A DNA stretch of 64,000 nt from Woeseiaceae bacterium. GTDB lineage: Bacteria; Pseudomonadota; Gammaproteobacteria; Steroidobacterales; Woeseiaceae. Under the pieces are notes generated by a model, which saw only the letters and a program-made list of their open reading frames with translations, was not told the DNA's origin and did no database searches. Within the stretch, counting starts at the first letter, position 1, and every line of letters begins with the position of its first letter. The stretch is taken from the NCBI GenBank assembly GCA_021773035.1, contig JAJFKU010000024.1, positions 1 through 64,000 of the forward strand, read 5' to 3'. Below are positions 35,301 to 43,133 of the stretch, in pieces. Both the position numbers and the translations under genes were made by a program.

Positions 35301-36491
35301 AATCGCCGTGTCGGCGGCATAGAACGACTGATCGGTATCTGCGTCCGGACCATCGACGCCGACGCCGGTCTTGTCCACGGCCTCGGCAGCATCGCCCCAG
35401 AGTGCATAGTCGATGTCCTGAACCCGATCGGATGCACCGTCCCAGGTGTAGAGAACGACCACCTCGCCGTCGTTGGTCAGGCCGCCCTGGCTGTTGATCG
35501 AACCGGGCAGGGCCTCGCGCATATCGGCGATCGCGTCCGCGACGGCGTCGTCCTCGTAAAGTTCATACGTTGGATCCATGCCGTATTCGATAGCGAAGTT
35601 GCTTGATCCTGCTAAAGACACTGTCTGGAATTCACCGGCGGCTATGCTCGCGCCGTCGGGGAAGCGAGCATGGAAATCGCCGAAACTGCCACCGCCGGCG
35701 TTAGTGCCTGTGACGATGTTGTAATAAAAAGTGCCGGCGCCTGAAAAAGTGGCATCCGTCAGGTACACATCCGAGAGATCGATGTTCGATGCCGTCGGGT
35801 TGTGAATCTCCACAAATTCACCGCCGGTCGGAGTGACGACCAGTTCGGAAAGCAACACGTCGGGAGTCGGGACGGGCAGGGTGCAGTCGGAGTAGGCGCC
35901 GATCGGGAACGGCACAGCCGCCGTGCCGTTGCTGCTTTCGCCGCTCAAAGCACCCGGACCGCTGAAAGACCAGTTGCCGATAGTGAATGTGCTGCCGTCG
36001 GGGCCCGTGCCGTTGTCGCGGTAAGCCCAGCCGTCGAGGTATTCCCACGGCTCACCGTTGCCATCGACGTTGATATCGCCGAACACATCGACCACTCCGC
36101 CTGACATGAAGAGCTCAATCGCATCGTCGCCGTTGATCGCGGCGGCATTGGCTGTATAGGTTGGCGCAAAGCCGAAGAATTCGGCAAAGCCGCTCGCCTC
36201 GGACGCGACGTACAGGAAGGTGCCGGCGCTGGCGGGGCCGGCAGGAAACGTGATCTCTTCGCCGTCGCTGCCGCCGCCGTTGTTCGCAGAGCCGACACCG
36301 TAGATGCTCAGGTCCGCAACGTCATTGACGACACAAAGCTCGATAGCCTTCGGCACGCCACCGGTGAGTGGGCCGTCGACGACACCGGTTATGACAACAT
36401 CCTGCGCCGCGGCTTGCGGTGACGCTGCCAGTAACAGTACTGCGAGCGTGGGTAAAATCGAAAACTGTAACGAACGACGAGAGTGAGTCAT
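32343..36491 (-). CDS. Secreted lamin-tail / endonuclease-exonuclease-phosphatase exoprotein (ExeM-like)
   Basis: The product has 1382 residues with a signal peptide (1-29, SPQAAAQ). In order: a unique N-terminal beta-rich region (about 30-220), a first lamin-tail-like domain (about 220-390), two near-identical lamin-tail repeats (464-634 and 635-805), an OB-fold-like region (about 815-990; GVVTALAVDGFFMQTT), and a C-terminal endonuclease/exonuclease/phosphatase domain (about 1040-1370) with TVASLNVFRLFDD, IGDFNAFEF and the catalytic ASDHDG. This is the architecture of extracellular DNases of the ExeM/NucH kind, which clear extracellular DNA and phosphate. Expression is likely monocistronic. 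Confidence 0.87.
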   Translation of the reverse strand: MTHSRRSLQFSILPTLAVLLLAASPQAAAQDVVITGVVDGPLTGGVPKAIELCVVNDVADLSIYGVGSANNGGGSDGEEITFPAGPASAGTFLYVASEASGFAEFFGFAPTYTANAAAINGDDAIELFMSGGVVDVFGDINVDGNGEPWEYLDGWAYRDNGTGPDGSTFTIGNWSFSGPGALSGESSNGTAAVPFPIGAYSDCTLPVPTPDVLLSELVVTPTGGEFVEIHNPTASNIDLSDVYLTDATFSGAGTFYYNIVTGTNAGGGSFGDFHARFPDGASIAAGEFQTVSLAGSSNFAIEYGMDPTYELYEDDAVADAIADMREALPGSINSQGGLTNDGEVVVLYTWDGASDRVQDIDYALWGDAAEAVDKTGVGVDGPDADTDQSFYAADTAIATQEVVSAASHANGDSFQRVDFTEGAETQNGGNGVSGSDETSEDLSLSWGVLAATPGAAPPAPASDWVINEIHADPDASIAGDANGDGTRDGTQDEFVEIVNTSGGDRDISGWTLLDGVGVRHTFPAGSVVPNECSIVVFGGGTPNDAFGISVVQTASSGTLGLNNGGDTVTLNNGLSDVASAGYGSEGGANQSLTRDPDISGGSFAQHSAATGSDGALYSPGTRIDGSQFEGCPSAWVINEIHADPDGTIAGDANGDGTRSSTQDEFVEIVNRTGSDVDISGWTLADGVSVRHTFPAGSVVFDGCSVTVFGGGAPVGPFGNSLVQVASGGSLGLNNGGDSITLGDGTADISNTDYGSEGGDNQSLTLDPDGDGAPPRVRHSLASGSGGSLFSPGTRIDGSQFDGCPVAAEVYDIQGAGASSPLEGSRVIATGVVTALAVDGFFMQTTSDGNPDTSDGIFVFTDTAPSVAVGDEVEVNGIVDEFFGFTEITGSPTVSVLGVGVVPTPVIFNHSIPSPDPSAPSCSIEYECYEGMLVKIPAGIVAASNQEFGSDPFAEIHVTAGPSRPFREPGIEFPGLPANPTIPVWDGNPEVFELDPDKLGLPNRNITAGSTFDAVGVIGFEFNHYEFWPSELNVDGAPLPVPVRRKRHDEATVASLNVFRLFDDVDDPSSLNAVGANRDDTVVSSDEYARRLVKLASHVVDVMRSPDILAVQEAEKLGVLEDLAAAISAQNPRVKYKAYLIEGNDVGTIDVGFLVRKRVKVKGVTQLGANELFSFDGSALHDRPPLVLDANLGGGLRVKVMVLHMRSLGGIETERVQRKRLEQALSVAQMVQDIQTKKRKVKLVVIGDFNAFEFTDGFVDVAGIIKGDFDPQQSLVCSFASCPDLVTRNLTDMVLKIDPAERYSFIFRDSFNADGSRGDAQILDHAMISRKLRKFVTGFEFARGNADAAEELVEDDGTLDELALRASDHDGLVLYLCKDGGWH
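34077..35102 (-). repeat. Internal tandem duplication of a lamin-tail domain, 513 bp each
   Basis: Two adjacent 513-bp units (35102-34590 and 34589-34077, exactly 171 codons) encode nearly identical lamin-tail segments, each starting W-V-I-N-E-I-H-A-D-P-D and ending with a GTRIDGSQF motif. The high similarity in DNA and the exact in-frame length point to a recent duplication. Confidence 0.85.
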
Positions 36492-36545
36492 GCTGGCGCC
36501 TCTTATGATTATTATGCGCGTGGGCCGTGCCCGGTGGGCTGCGCG

Positions 36546-36580
36546 AATACTTTTAGTATAGACGAAGACTGTTAAGTATT
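36546..36580 (-). promoter_or_regulatory. Inverted repeat upstream of the nuclease gene
   Basis: AATACTT (36546-36552) and AAGTATT (36574-36580) form a 7-bp inverted repeat with a 21-base spacer, 55-90 bp upstream of the nuclease start. An AT-rich stretch between them could hold the promoter. An operator or a weak hairpin is possible; I cannot choose. Confidence 0.25.
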
Positions 36581-36657
36581 TTTGAACAATAGATAGTGTT
36601 GGTTCCGGTTGGTTTTATGTCCGCTAACGATGGCAGTGGTGGAAAACAATTCCGCGG

Positions 36658-37380
36658 CTATCGTGGTCGTGCACCTCGCAAACCCATCAGCGCGGCATCC
36701 AGCAGATCCAGCGGTATGCTCAAGCGGATTTTCCGGATCAGCGCTGCGCGAATCCGGCGTTTGGAGGCCGCGTGCGCCTGCAGGTCCAGTTTTTCGAATT
36801 CGATCGCGCGGTTCTCGGCAGAAGTCATCAGATCGTCGGAATCGACTAGTGTGTCGAAGAATCCGGCATCGAGCGCGGCATCGACGTCGAAGATCTCGGA
36901 CAGCGTTACCGCGCGCTGGAAAGCCGCCGGACTGAGTCGGTGGTGCAGCATAGCCGCGGCAACGCGCGGCATGGTCAGGCCGATAGCCACTTCGTTGGCC
37001 GCAATCTTGAAGTCGCCACGAGTGCCGATCACATAGTCAGCCGATAGCATCAGAAACACGCCCATTGCCAGCGAGTGGCCGTTGCAGGCAGCAATAACCG
37101 GATAGGGATAGGCCAGAACACGGGCAGGCAGAGCATAGCCCGCTCGCAGCATGCGTAGCGCTTTAAAGCCGCCGCGTTTCATTACATTGAGATCGAAGCC
37201 CGCGGAGAAGACGGATTCTCTGCCGGTCACGATTACAGTCGCACGATCGGATTCGGCCTGATCGAATGCCTGATAAATCTCGCGAAGAACCTGCGGTGAT
37301 AGTGCGTTGCGTTTGCCGTCGTCGATTCGAATCGTCGCAATGCGGTTCTGCAGGCTGTACTGAACGGACCGGGTCGTCAT
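36658..37380 (-). CDS. Crotonase-fold (enoyl-CoA hydratase/isomerase family) protein
   Basis: The product has 240 residues of the crotonase family: IDDGKRNALSPQVLREI, the oxyanion-hole stretch VFSAGFDLNVM and GHSLAMGVFLMLSADYVIG, then a C-terminal helix. In place of the first catalytic glutamate of hydratases it has a small or hydrophobic stretch (GVFLM), while a Glu (ANEVAIGL) is kept at the second position. So hydration activity is doubtful, and an isomerase, thioesterase or other crotonase reaction is more likely. The substrate is unknown. Confidence 0.85.
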   Translation of the reverse strand: MTTRSVQYSLQNRIATIRIDDGKRNALSPQVLREIYQAFDQAESDRATVIVTGRESVFSAGFDLNVMKRGGFKALRMLRAGYALPARVLAYPYPVIAACNGHSLAMGVFLMLSADYVIGTRGDFKIAANEVAIGLTMPRVAAAMLHHRLSPAAFQRAVTLSEIFDVDAALDAGFFDTLVDSDDLMTSAENRAIEFEKLDLQAHAASKRRIRAALIRKIRLSIPLDLLDAALMGLRGARPR

Positions 37381-37504
37381 ACGTCTTGCCTCATGTCAGT
37401 AGGTATCCCTGCCTGTTTCCCCAAAATCTCCGTTACTATAGCGCATTGCAGAATTGAGCTTCATTCGGCGAGAAACCGTAAGCATCGGAAGAGGACATAA
37501 GTTT

Positions 37505-38038
37505 TTGGCGATATTAAAAATAGCGGAGCTAGGTAATCCGGTGCTCCGAAAGCGTGCGGCGGAGGTGGATTCTCATGATATTTCATCCCCGCAAATGCAG
37601 TCGCTGATCGATGACATGATCGAGACAATGCACGAGTATGAAGGCGCAGGTCTGGCTGCACCCCAGGTCCACTGCAGTCAGAGGGTTGTCGTTTTCGAGT
37701 CGCAGGATAATCCTCGGTATCCGGCGGCTTCGGACATTCCGCTGACGGTTGCGATTAACCCCGAGATTGAGGTCCTGACCAGTGATCTTGAGGGCATGTG
37801 GGAAGGCTGCCTGTCTGTGCCGGGTTTGCGGGCTTACGTTGAGCGGCCAGGCCGAATAAGGTTCAGCGCGCTGGATAGACGCGGCGAACGATTCGAACAA
37901 GAGCTTGAAGGTTTCTCGGCGGTTGTTACACAGCACGAGTGCGACCATCTTGACGGGCTGCTATTCATCGATCGCATTGAGTGCAAGGAAAAGCTCGCCT
38001 TCCTGCCGGAATACCGAAAGTATCATCTCGATTCGTAG
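37505..38038 (+). CDS. def: Peptide deformylase
   Basis: The product has 177 residues with the three deformylase motifs intact: GAGLAAPQ (47-54), EGCLS (100-104, metal ligand C102) and HECDH (144-148). It removes the formyl group from nascent proteins in the cytoplasm using Fe2+ or Zn2+. I chose a TTG start at 37505, because GGAAGAGGA lies 9 bp upstream and the protein then begins MAILKIAELGNP, as family members do; an earlier TTG at 37454 lacks a ribosome site. No fmt gene is beside it, so this may be a secondary copy. Confidence 0.92.
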   Translation: MAILKIAELGNPVLRKRAAEVDSHDISSPQMQSLIDDMIETMHEYEGAGLAAPQVHCSQRVVVFESQDNPRYPAASDIPLTVAINPEIEVLTSDLEGMWEGCLSVPGLRAYVERPGRIRFSALDRRGERFEQELEGFSAVVTQHECDHLDGLLFIDRIECKEKLAFLPEYRKYHLDS

Positions 38039-38070
38039 TCGCGGATATTCGGGCGACCGTCGCTTGTTGC

Positions 38071-38538
38071 TCAGTCGCCGAGCAGTCGCTCGAATTGCCG
38101 CTGCATAAATGCGGTGCAGTAGCCCTTGTCCCGGGTCCAGCGCATCTGTTCCAGGCTCAGGTAGAATCCACCGTTGATGCTGCGCAAGCACTCGCTGCTG
38201 CCACATTGACATTCAAAAGTCTGTGACAGTTCGACCTCCGATCCGGGGTAAAAGAAAGTGACCGGCTCGCCGGCGGCAATATCTCGAATGGCCAGCAAGG
38301 CGAGCTTATCAACATCGAGTAGTGCGTTTGGTGAACAACTGTGGTCGACGAAGTTCAGGAACTCGTTTCGCAGGTGGCGACTCTCGTCAACCTGCAGCGT
38401 GCGCCAGGTGCGGTGGTCCTGAACTTCTTCCTCACAGCCTTGCACAATGATCTCGCCGTGGCTGATCGACTCACTCGCAACCAGCTGCAAGCGCAGTCGC
38501 GGTACGATTTCTGCCGATACAACATTGACCTTGCTCAC
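38071..38538 (-). CDS. SET-domain protein-lysine methyltransferase-like
   Basis: The product has 155 residues and covers a SET domain: the HSCSPNALLD stretch (FVDHSCSPN) is the cofactor- and substrate-binding motif, followed by EPVTFFYPGSE and a post-SET cysteine cluster, FECQCGSSECL, which should bind zinc. There is no signal, so the protein is cytoplasmic. The methylated protein is unknown. It converges on the deformylase gene. Confidence 0.85.
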   Translation of the reverse strand: MSKVNVVSAEIVPRLRLQLVASESISHGEIIVQGCEEEVQDHRTWRTLQVDESRHLRNEFLNFVDHSCSPNALLDVDKLALLAIRDIAAGEPVTFFYPGSEVELSQTFECQCGSSECLRSINGGFYLSLEQMRWTRDKGYCTAFMQRQFERLLGD

Positions 38539-38635
38539 CGAGCGGGCTCCTTTCAGGATAGCCCTACCAATACTCTATGACCCTGACTTGCGCAAATAAA
38601 TCCAAAGTTGCTACAGCACGGTGTCGGGCTATTCG

Positions 38636-39193
38636 TCAATACAGTCCATCGATACGCACAAGGATGTTCCTGCCCTTTGGCAGCAGCATGTAAGCTGCGG
38701 TTGGCGGATAATCGTCGATCAGCGATCGCGCTATCCAGCGTCGTTCGTGCATCAATTTCAGACCCATTGCTATCGCCCTGGGCGTAGCACCTTGCAGCAC
38801 TTTCTGCACCTCGCTGAATCGGCGCAACTCCTGATCGATAGCTGCGACCAGCGGCAATGTCCACTTGCGAAAGGCGATGTCCGACTCATCGCGTTGCTGC
38901 ACCAGGCGCGTGAGCGCCAGACATTGATCGCCAATCCCGACGCCGGCCGGCGTAAGCAGGTACTCGGGGCGCATTGGGTGACCGTAGCCTGAGTTCCTTC
39001 TGACGAAGCCGAGATCGATAAGATCGCCCAAAGATGCGCTGAGCGATGAGCGCCCAATATCAAGGGCGTTGACGAGGGTGACGAACTTCGCTCCAGAGCG
39101 GCGCTGCAACTCAGCAACGATGGGAATATTCCATCGATGGTGCACGAGCTCGATAAGAGGCCCCAGTTCCACGATTCTTCTATCAATATTCAC
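38636..39193 (-). CDS. HxlR-like regulator with two tandem winged-helix domains
   Basis: The product has 185 residues. The first half (about 10-95) has the HxlR pattern: HHRWNIPIVAEL, a turn at GAKFVTLVNALDIGRSSLSASL, and a wing ending YLLTPAG. The second half (about 105-185) repeats it: RKWTLPLVAAIDQEL, RFSEVQKVLQGA, then AYMLLPKG. A duplicated HxlR domain in one chain could give a pseudo-dimer. It is divergent from the VOC gene, which it may control; AGTAT-type repeats occur in the gap (39202-39234) but I cannot define an operator. Confidence 0.72.
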   Translation of the reverse strand: MNIDRRIVELGPLIELVHHRWNIPIVAELQRRSGAKFVTLVNALDIGRSSLSASLGDLIDLGFVRRNSGYGHPMRPEYLLTPAGVGIGDQCLALTRLVQQRDESDIAFRKWTLPLVAAIDQELRRFSEVQKVLQGATPRAIAMGLKLMHERRWIARSLIDDYPPTAAYMLLPKGRNILVRIDGLY

Positions 39194-39252
39194 TTGATGT
39201 ATAGTATATTAAGTATAAAAATAGAACCATACTAAAACAGAGGATTTATACT

Positions 39253-39633
39253 GTGGCTGAGACAATCGAATACAAAGACGGGCTGACTCTTTCCATGCCG
39301 GTGGCCGACCTTGACCGGGCAATAGCCTGGTACCAGGAGGTGCTCGGCTTCGAGCTGCGATACCGCATGGACGATATTGGCTGGTGCGAAATGACGTCAT
39401 CCGTCACCGACGTTACTGTGGGACTCAGCGTTGTCGAAAAACCCGATCCCGGCGGAGCGACACCGACTTTCGGCGTTAAGGACCTGTCGGCGGCCAAGGC
39501 ATCGCTCGAAGCCGCCGCGGTTCGAATCGACGGCGACATCATCACCATTGAGAACATGGTGAGCTTTCTGACGTTCTTCGATGCGGACGGCAACACCCTG
39601 ATGTTCTTCCAGTCGCTGAACTCGAATGATTAG
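39253..39633 (+). CDS. VOC-superfamily (glyoxalase-like) protein
   Basis: The product has 126 residues with two beta-alpha-beta-beta-beta units typical of the VOC fold: LDRAIAWYQEVLGFELRYR and VSFLTFFDADGNTLMFFQS. It starts with GTG at 39253 after an AGAGGA site. Members bind metals and act on small molecules, or bind antibiotics; the substrate is unknown. The DUF6265 gene starts inside its last codons, so they are coupled. Both are downstream of the double-HxlR gene's divergent promoter. Confidence 0.85.
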   Translation: MAETIEYKDGLTLSMPVADLDRAIAWYQEVLGFELRYRMDDIGWCEMTSSVTDVTVGLSVVEKPDPGGATPTFGVKDLSAAKASLEAAAVRIDGDIITIENMVSFLTFFDADGNTLMFFQSLNSND

Positions 39634-40150
39634 CCTGGTGCGCCTGTTAGTGGGCGTTGCTATCGCGACAAGCCTTACTATCGATGTGGCTACGGCGCAA
39701 ACCCAGCGCACCGAGCATACGTATCGGCTTGATGAACCCGGCGAGCAGGCACCGGGGACGCTCGCGGATGTGAGTTGGCTGGTGGGGTCGTGGACCGGCT
39801 CCGCCTTCGAAGGCACGTTCGAGGAGGTCTGGAACCGACCTTCCGCCGGCACGATGGTTGGCATGTTCAAACTGATGAAGGCTGGCAAGGTCGAGTTTTA
39901 TGAACTGTTGCTGCTGACTGAAGAAGAGGGTTCACTGCATCTGAAGGTCAAGCATTTCAATGCCGACTTCAGTGCCTGGGAAGAGAAACACGACTATGTC
40001 GATTTTCGCCTGGTCGGTCTTGAGGAAGACGCAGTGCACTTCTCCGGCATCAGCTTCTACCGCGTCGATGACGGAGAAATTCATGCCTATCTGGCGCTTC
40101 GCGACGGCGACAAAGTGTGGGAAGAGAAGTTGATATACAACAGGGACTGA
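39626..40150 (+). CDS. Secreted DUF6265-domain protein
   Basis: The product has 174 residues with a signal peptide (about 1-24, ending ATAQT). The mature part shows the DUF6265 pattern: VSWLVGSWTGSAFEGTFEEVWNRP, GTMVGMFKL, VEFYELLLLTEEEG and a WEEKHDYVDFRL stretch. It is probably a lipocalin-like beta barrel in the periplasm, of unknown ligand. It overlaps the VOC gene by 8 bp, so the pair is co-expressed. Confidence 0.82.
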   Translation: MISLVRLLVGVAIATSLTIDVATAQTQRTEHTYRLDEPGEQAPGTLADVSWLVGSWTGSAFEGTFEEVWNRPSAGTMVGMFKLMKAGKVEFYELLLLTEEEGSLHLKVKHFNADFSAWEEKHDYVDFRLVGLEEDAVHFSGISFYRVDDGEIHAYLALRDGDKVWEEKLIYNRD

Positions 40151-40249
40151 ATCGCAACGCCGGCCGGCGGTATCTGGGTAGGGACAATTCCGTTGCGGTG
40201 TGGCAGCCTTGGCCTTACCAAATGTAGATGAGCCACACCTGCTGCCGCT

Positions 40250-41392
40250 ATGTCCATCGACTACCGTGCGGAATTCGATATTCCGCGAGACATCTGTTAC
40301 CTGAATGCCGCCTACATGACGCCACAGCCGCGGCGGGTTGTAGAGGCCGCGATTCGCGGCGCAGCCCGGCGCTCGCAGCCGTGGCAAATTGCGCCCGCCG
40401 ACTTTTTTAGCGAGGTGGAGTCATTGCGCACTGTGTTCGCCGGGCAGGTTGACTGCCCGGCGGACAATATCGCGATAGTGCCGTCGGCCGGCTATGGTGT
40501 GTCCTCTGCCGCTGCCAATCTGTCGATCGGGCCGGGTGACGTCGTACTGGCGTTGAGCGATCAGTTTGCATCGAACTACTATGCGTGGCGGCGCCAGGTT
40601 ATGGCCGCCGGTGCCGAGTTTCATATCGTCAGCAGGGCGGCGGGACAGTCCTGGGCCGACGCGCTGCTGGAGGCCATCGAACTTCGCGGCGACCGCATCA
40701 CGATTGCGACCCTGGAAGGACATCACTGGGCTTCGGCCGGGTTCGTCGACCTCGAAACCGTCATTCCCGCACTGCGCGAAATTGACGCCCGGGTCGTCCT
40801 CGATCTGACTCAGTCGATCGGTGCTTATCCGACCGATATCAGTAGCCTAGCGCCGGATTTCATGGTCGCAGCCGCGTACAAGTGGCAGTTCTGCCCGTAT
40901 GGTGTCGCTTTTCTGTATGTCGACGATCGGTATTTTGATGGGGTTCCAATCGAGGAGGCGTGGATGAATCGGGACGGCGCAGAAGATTTTTCGCGGCTCG
41001 CCGACTTTACCGACATCTACCAGCCAGGCGCCCGTCGTTTCGATGCCAGCGAAAAGTCGAGCTTTTCGAATGTCGCCGGTGCGCTCGCAGCACAGCGCCT
41101 GATCGAAGAATGGGGTATTGGGACGATTTCGGATACGCTCGCCCGGACGAATGAGCGCATCGCTGCAGTCCTGCAGCGCCGCGGATTCCGGACCATGGCG
41201 GCCGATACTCGTGCACCGCATTTTCAGGGCGCTCGTATCCCGGCCACAGACCCGAGAAAACTGGCTGCGCGACTGATTGATAGTGGTGTCTATGCGAACG
41301 TGCGCGGCGAGTATCTGCGAGTCGCGCCTCATGTGTACACGGATGCGGAGGACATTGAGCGTTTCGACGGTGCGCTCGGAGCAGCGCTCTGA
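40250..41392 (+). CDS. Class V aminotransferase-like PLP enzyme
   Basis: The product has 380 residues with the class V pattern: a CYLNAAYMTPQPRRV start, a VVLDLTQSIGAYPTD strand carrying the pyridine-binding Asp, and the Schiff-base lysine in AAAYKWQF (K211). The large domain is followed by a small C-terminal domain (about 280-380). Class V enzymes include cysteine desulphurases, kynureninases and aminotransferases; no extra motif selects among them here. The gene stands alone with about 100 bp upstream. Confidence 0.85.
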   Translation: MSIDYRAEFDIPRDICYLNAAYMTPQPRRVVEAAIRGAARRSQPWQIAPADFFSEVESLRTVFAGQVDCPADNIAIVPSAGYGVSSAAANLSIGPGDVVLALSDQFASNYYAWRRQVMAAGAEFHIVSRAAGQSWADALLEAIELRGDRITIATLEGHHWASAGFVDLETVIPALREIDARVVLDLTQSIGAYPTDISSLAPDFMVAAAYKWQFCPYGVAFLYVDDRYFDGVPIEEAWMNRDGAEDFSRLADFTDIYQPGARRFDASEKSSFSNVAGALAAQRLIEEWGIGTISDTLARTNERIAAVLQRRGFRTMAADTRAPHFQGARIPATDPRKLAARLIDSGVYANVRGEYLRVAPHVYTDAEDIERFDGALGAAL

Positions 41393-41433
41393 AACTGCCG
41401 CTAACTTGGATACCGATGCTGCAGCCCTGCCTG

Positions 41434-42267
41434 CTATCGGTCTGTGAGTTCCCGGCGCCGTTCGTAGGCGTTGCTGTAACGGAGAATGCTCCTGGTAGCA
41501 AGTTTTTCACCGTTTTCGAATTCGTTACCTCGTGCGCTTACTTCAAGCATCGCCTGTCCGATTTCTTCAGCTCTTACAGCGGCACCGATTGGCGCGAAGA
41601 ACCAGAAAAGAAGGTCCTGTCCGATATGCGCCTGTTCATCGGTTGGTCCGATGTAGTCCGGGCGATACGCGATCACGCGAAACTTCGTCGCTTCCGCAAA
41701 CTCGAACAAGGTCCGCTCGGCACGCACTTTTTCGCGCGCCCACATCGCGCCCGAGTCCTCTGAAATATCGCTGGAACTGATGTAGTGAAACGAAATGTCG
41801 GGCCTGTTGCTGACGCCGGTCCACTCCGTTACGAAGCGCGCGGGAAAATCGACATGAATCATGCCATAGGTTTTTTCGTCCATGCCGATAGAGCTGATTC
41901 CGATAGCCCAGTAAACGGTATCCGCTTCGGCTATCTGCTGCTGCACGGCTGAGTAATCGAGATAATCCATGTGCAGAGTCATCTGCACTTTTCCGGCGGC
42001 AACGCCTGCCTCGATTCTAGGTGTTGCCCGCCGCGTAATGACATGAATTTTGCTGACCCCGGAATCTGCAAGAGCGGCTTTCAGTATGCCGTCGCCCGCG
42101 GTTCCGCTGGCACCGAAGATGGCAATCGTTTTGTAGCTTGCTGCCGGATCTTCGAGGATCGCAATTGGATCGTTCTTTAACGCGAGCGCTATAGCCGCAA
42201 GGATGTACACCAACGCGAACACAACCAGCGGCGTGAGGAGGACAGTTCTTAAGCGCGGCAACTTCAT
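41434..42267 (-). CDS. Membrane-anchored Rossmann-fold NAD(P)-binding protein
   Basis: The product has 277 residues. A strong membrane segment (about 8-30) precedes a Rossmann domain with IAIFGASGTAGDGILKAAL as nucleotide site and a HYISSSDIS strand, like atypical SDRs of the NmrA type. The catalytic YxxxK is not evident, so enzyme activity is uncertain. It lies just downstream of the broken multihaem cytochrome on the same strand; a shared transcript is possible. Confidence 0.78.
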   Translation of the reverse strand: MKLPRLRTVLLTPLVVFALVYILAAIALALKNDPIAILEDPAASYKTIAIFGASGTAGDGILKAALADSGVSKIHVITRRATPRIEAGVAAGKVQMTLHMDYLDYSAVQQQIAEADTVYWAIGISSIGMDEKTYGMIHVDFPARFVTEWTGVSNRPDISFHYISSSDISEDSGAMWAREKVRAERTLFEFAEATKFRVIAYRPDYIGPTDEQAHIGQDLLFWFFAPIGAAVRAEEIGQAMLEVSARGNEFENGEKLATRSILRYSNAYERRRELTDR

Positions 42268-42319
42268 GGATGATAGATACTATCACCGCTGCGAATCGTC
42301 TTCCTGCCGAGATGCGGCC

Positions 42320-42747
42320 TCAGTCGCTGCTGGTGCCCCGCGCTCGCAGCTCCCGGGCCTCTTCACGGATGTGCTGCAGGTCGCGTATCATTTCGCTCCA
42401 TCCGAAAGTGCCATCGGCATCGCGTGCGTAGTCGGCATCGCATCCAGGGCCGCCCAGGCCAGGGCGTGTTTGCCGGCGGAAAACTGCTCGAGCCGCTCTT
42501 CATGACATTTGCCGCAGGTATCGGCCGTTATAGTGCGCAGCCTGTCGACGTCATCGGCCGACTTGTGGCGCCCCTTGTGGCAATCACCGCAGTTGACGTC
42601 CTCTGAGCTATGCCGGCTAAGCTCCCAGTCGACAACAACATTTGGCGTCTCGTTCCTGTGGCAGTCGACACAATCGTCAGCGCCGGCGAGCGGGCTCAAG
42701 ATAATGAGCGCAGTGGCGAATAAGGTGGTTCTCAAGGTGTCTGACAT
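42320..42747 (-). pseudogene. Hydroxylamine oxidoreductase-like multihaem cytochrome c with internal deletion
   Basis: The first 118 codons read a signal peptide (residues 1-23) and three c-haem motifs: DCVDCH (26-30), NCGDCH (53-57) and TCGKCH (78-82), then KHALAWAALDAMPTTHAMPMAL, which matches octahaem HAO-like cytochromes just before their next haem sites. Here the frame meets a stop at 42388. In a second frame a sequence that looks like the family's C-terminus follows (GWSEMIRDLQHIREEARELRARG) to a stop at 42320. So a large middle part, including about five haems, is missing and the ends are out of frame. It cannot make a functional enzyme. I read a true deletion; an assembly join is the alternative. 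Confidence 0.72.
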
Positions 42748-42771
42748 GTCGCTACTCCCTGACCAATCCGG

Positions 42772-43032
42772 CTATTTGTAAATCAACTTCGCTATCACGA
42801 TAGCCCCGACGGCAAGTACCGAGATGACGTTGCCAACAATCAGTGGCCAGGAAGCAACGAGTAAGCCGTATAACAGCCAGAGAATAACAGTGCTCAATAC
42901 GAGAAGGTTGGCCCACAGAGACAGGTCTTTGGTCTCTCTCGTTTTCCATACTTTCAGAGTTTGAGGAATCCAGCAGATGGTTCCTGTTACTGCTGCCATG
43001 TAGCCAACGAATTCAGGAAGATTAGATACCAT
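42772..43032 (-). CDS. SemiSWEET-type sugar transporter
   Basis: The product has 86 residues with three membrane segments (about 8-28, 38-60 and 64-84) and the PQ-loop motif PQTLKVWKTRETKDLSLW between the first two. This is the size and layout of bacterial SemiSWEETs, which dimerise to make a sugar pore in the inner membrane. The sugar is not readable. The next gene on the strand, the broken cytochrome, starts about 25 bp after its stop. Confidence 0.88.
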   Translation of the reverse strand: MVSNLPEFVGYMAAVTGTICWIPQTLKVWKTRETKDLSLWANLLVLSTVILWLLYGLLVASWPLIVGNVISVLAVGAIVIAKLIYK

Positions 43033-43133
43033 GCGACAAGTCTACTCCGGGTGATGAGCGCAATTGAAGCACGCATTATACCTTCCACAGGTTCGCAGTC
43101 GCCTGACGGTTTACGGCGCTGACGGATGTTCGA

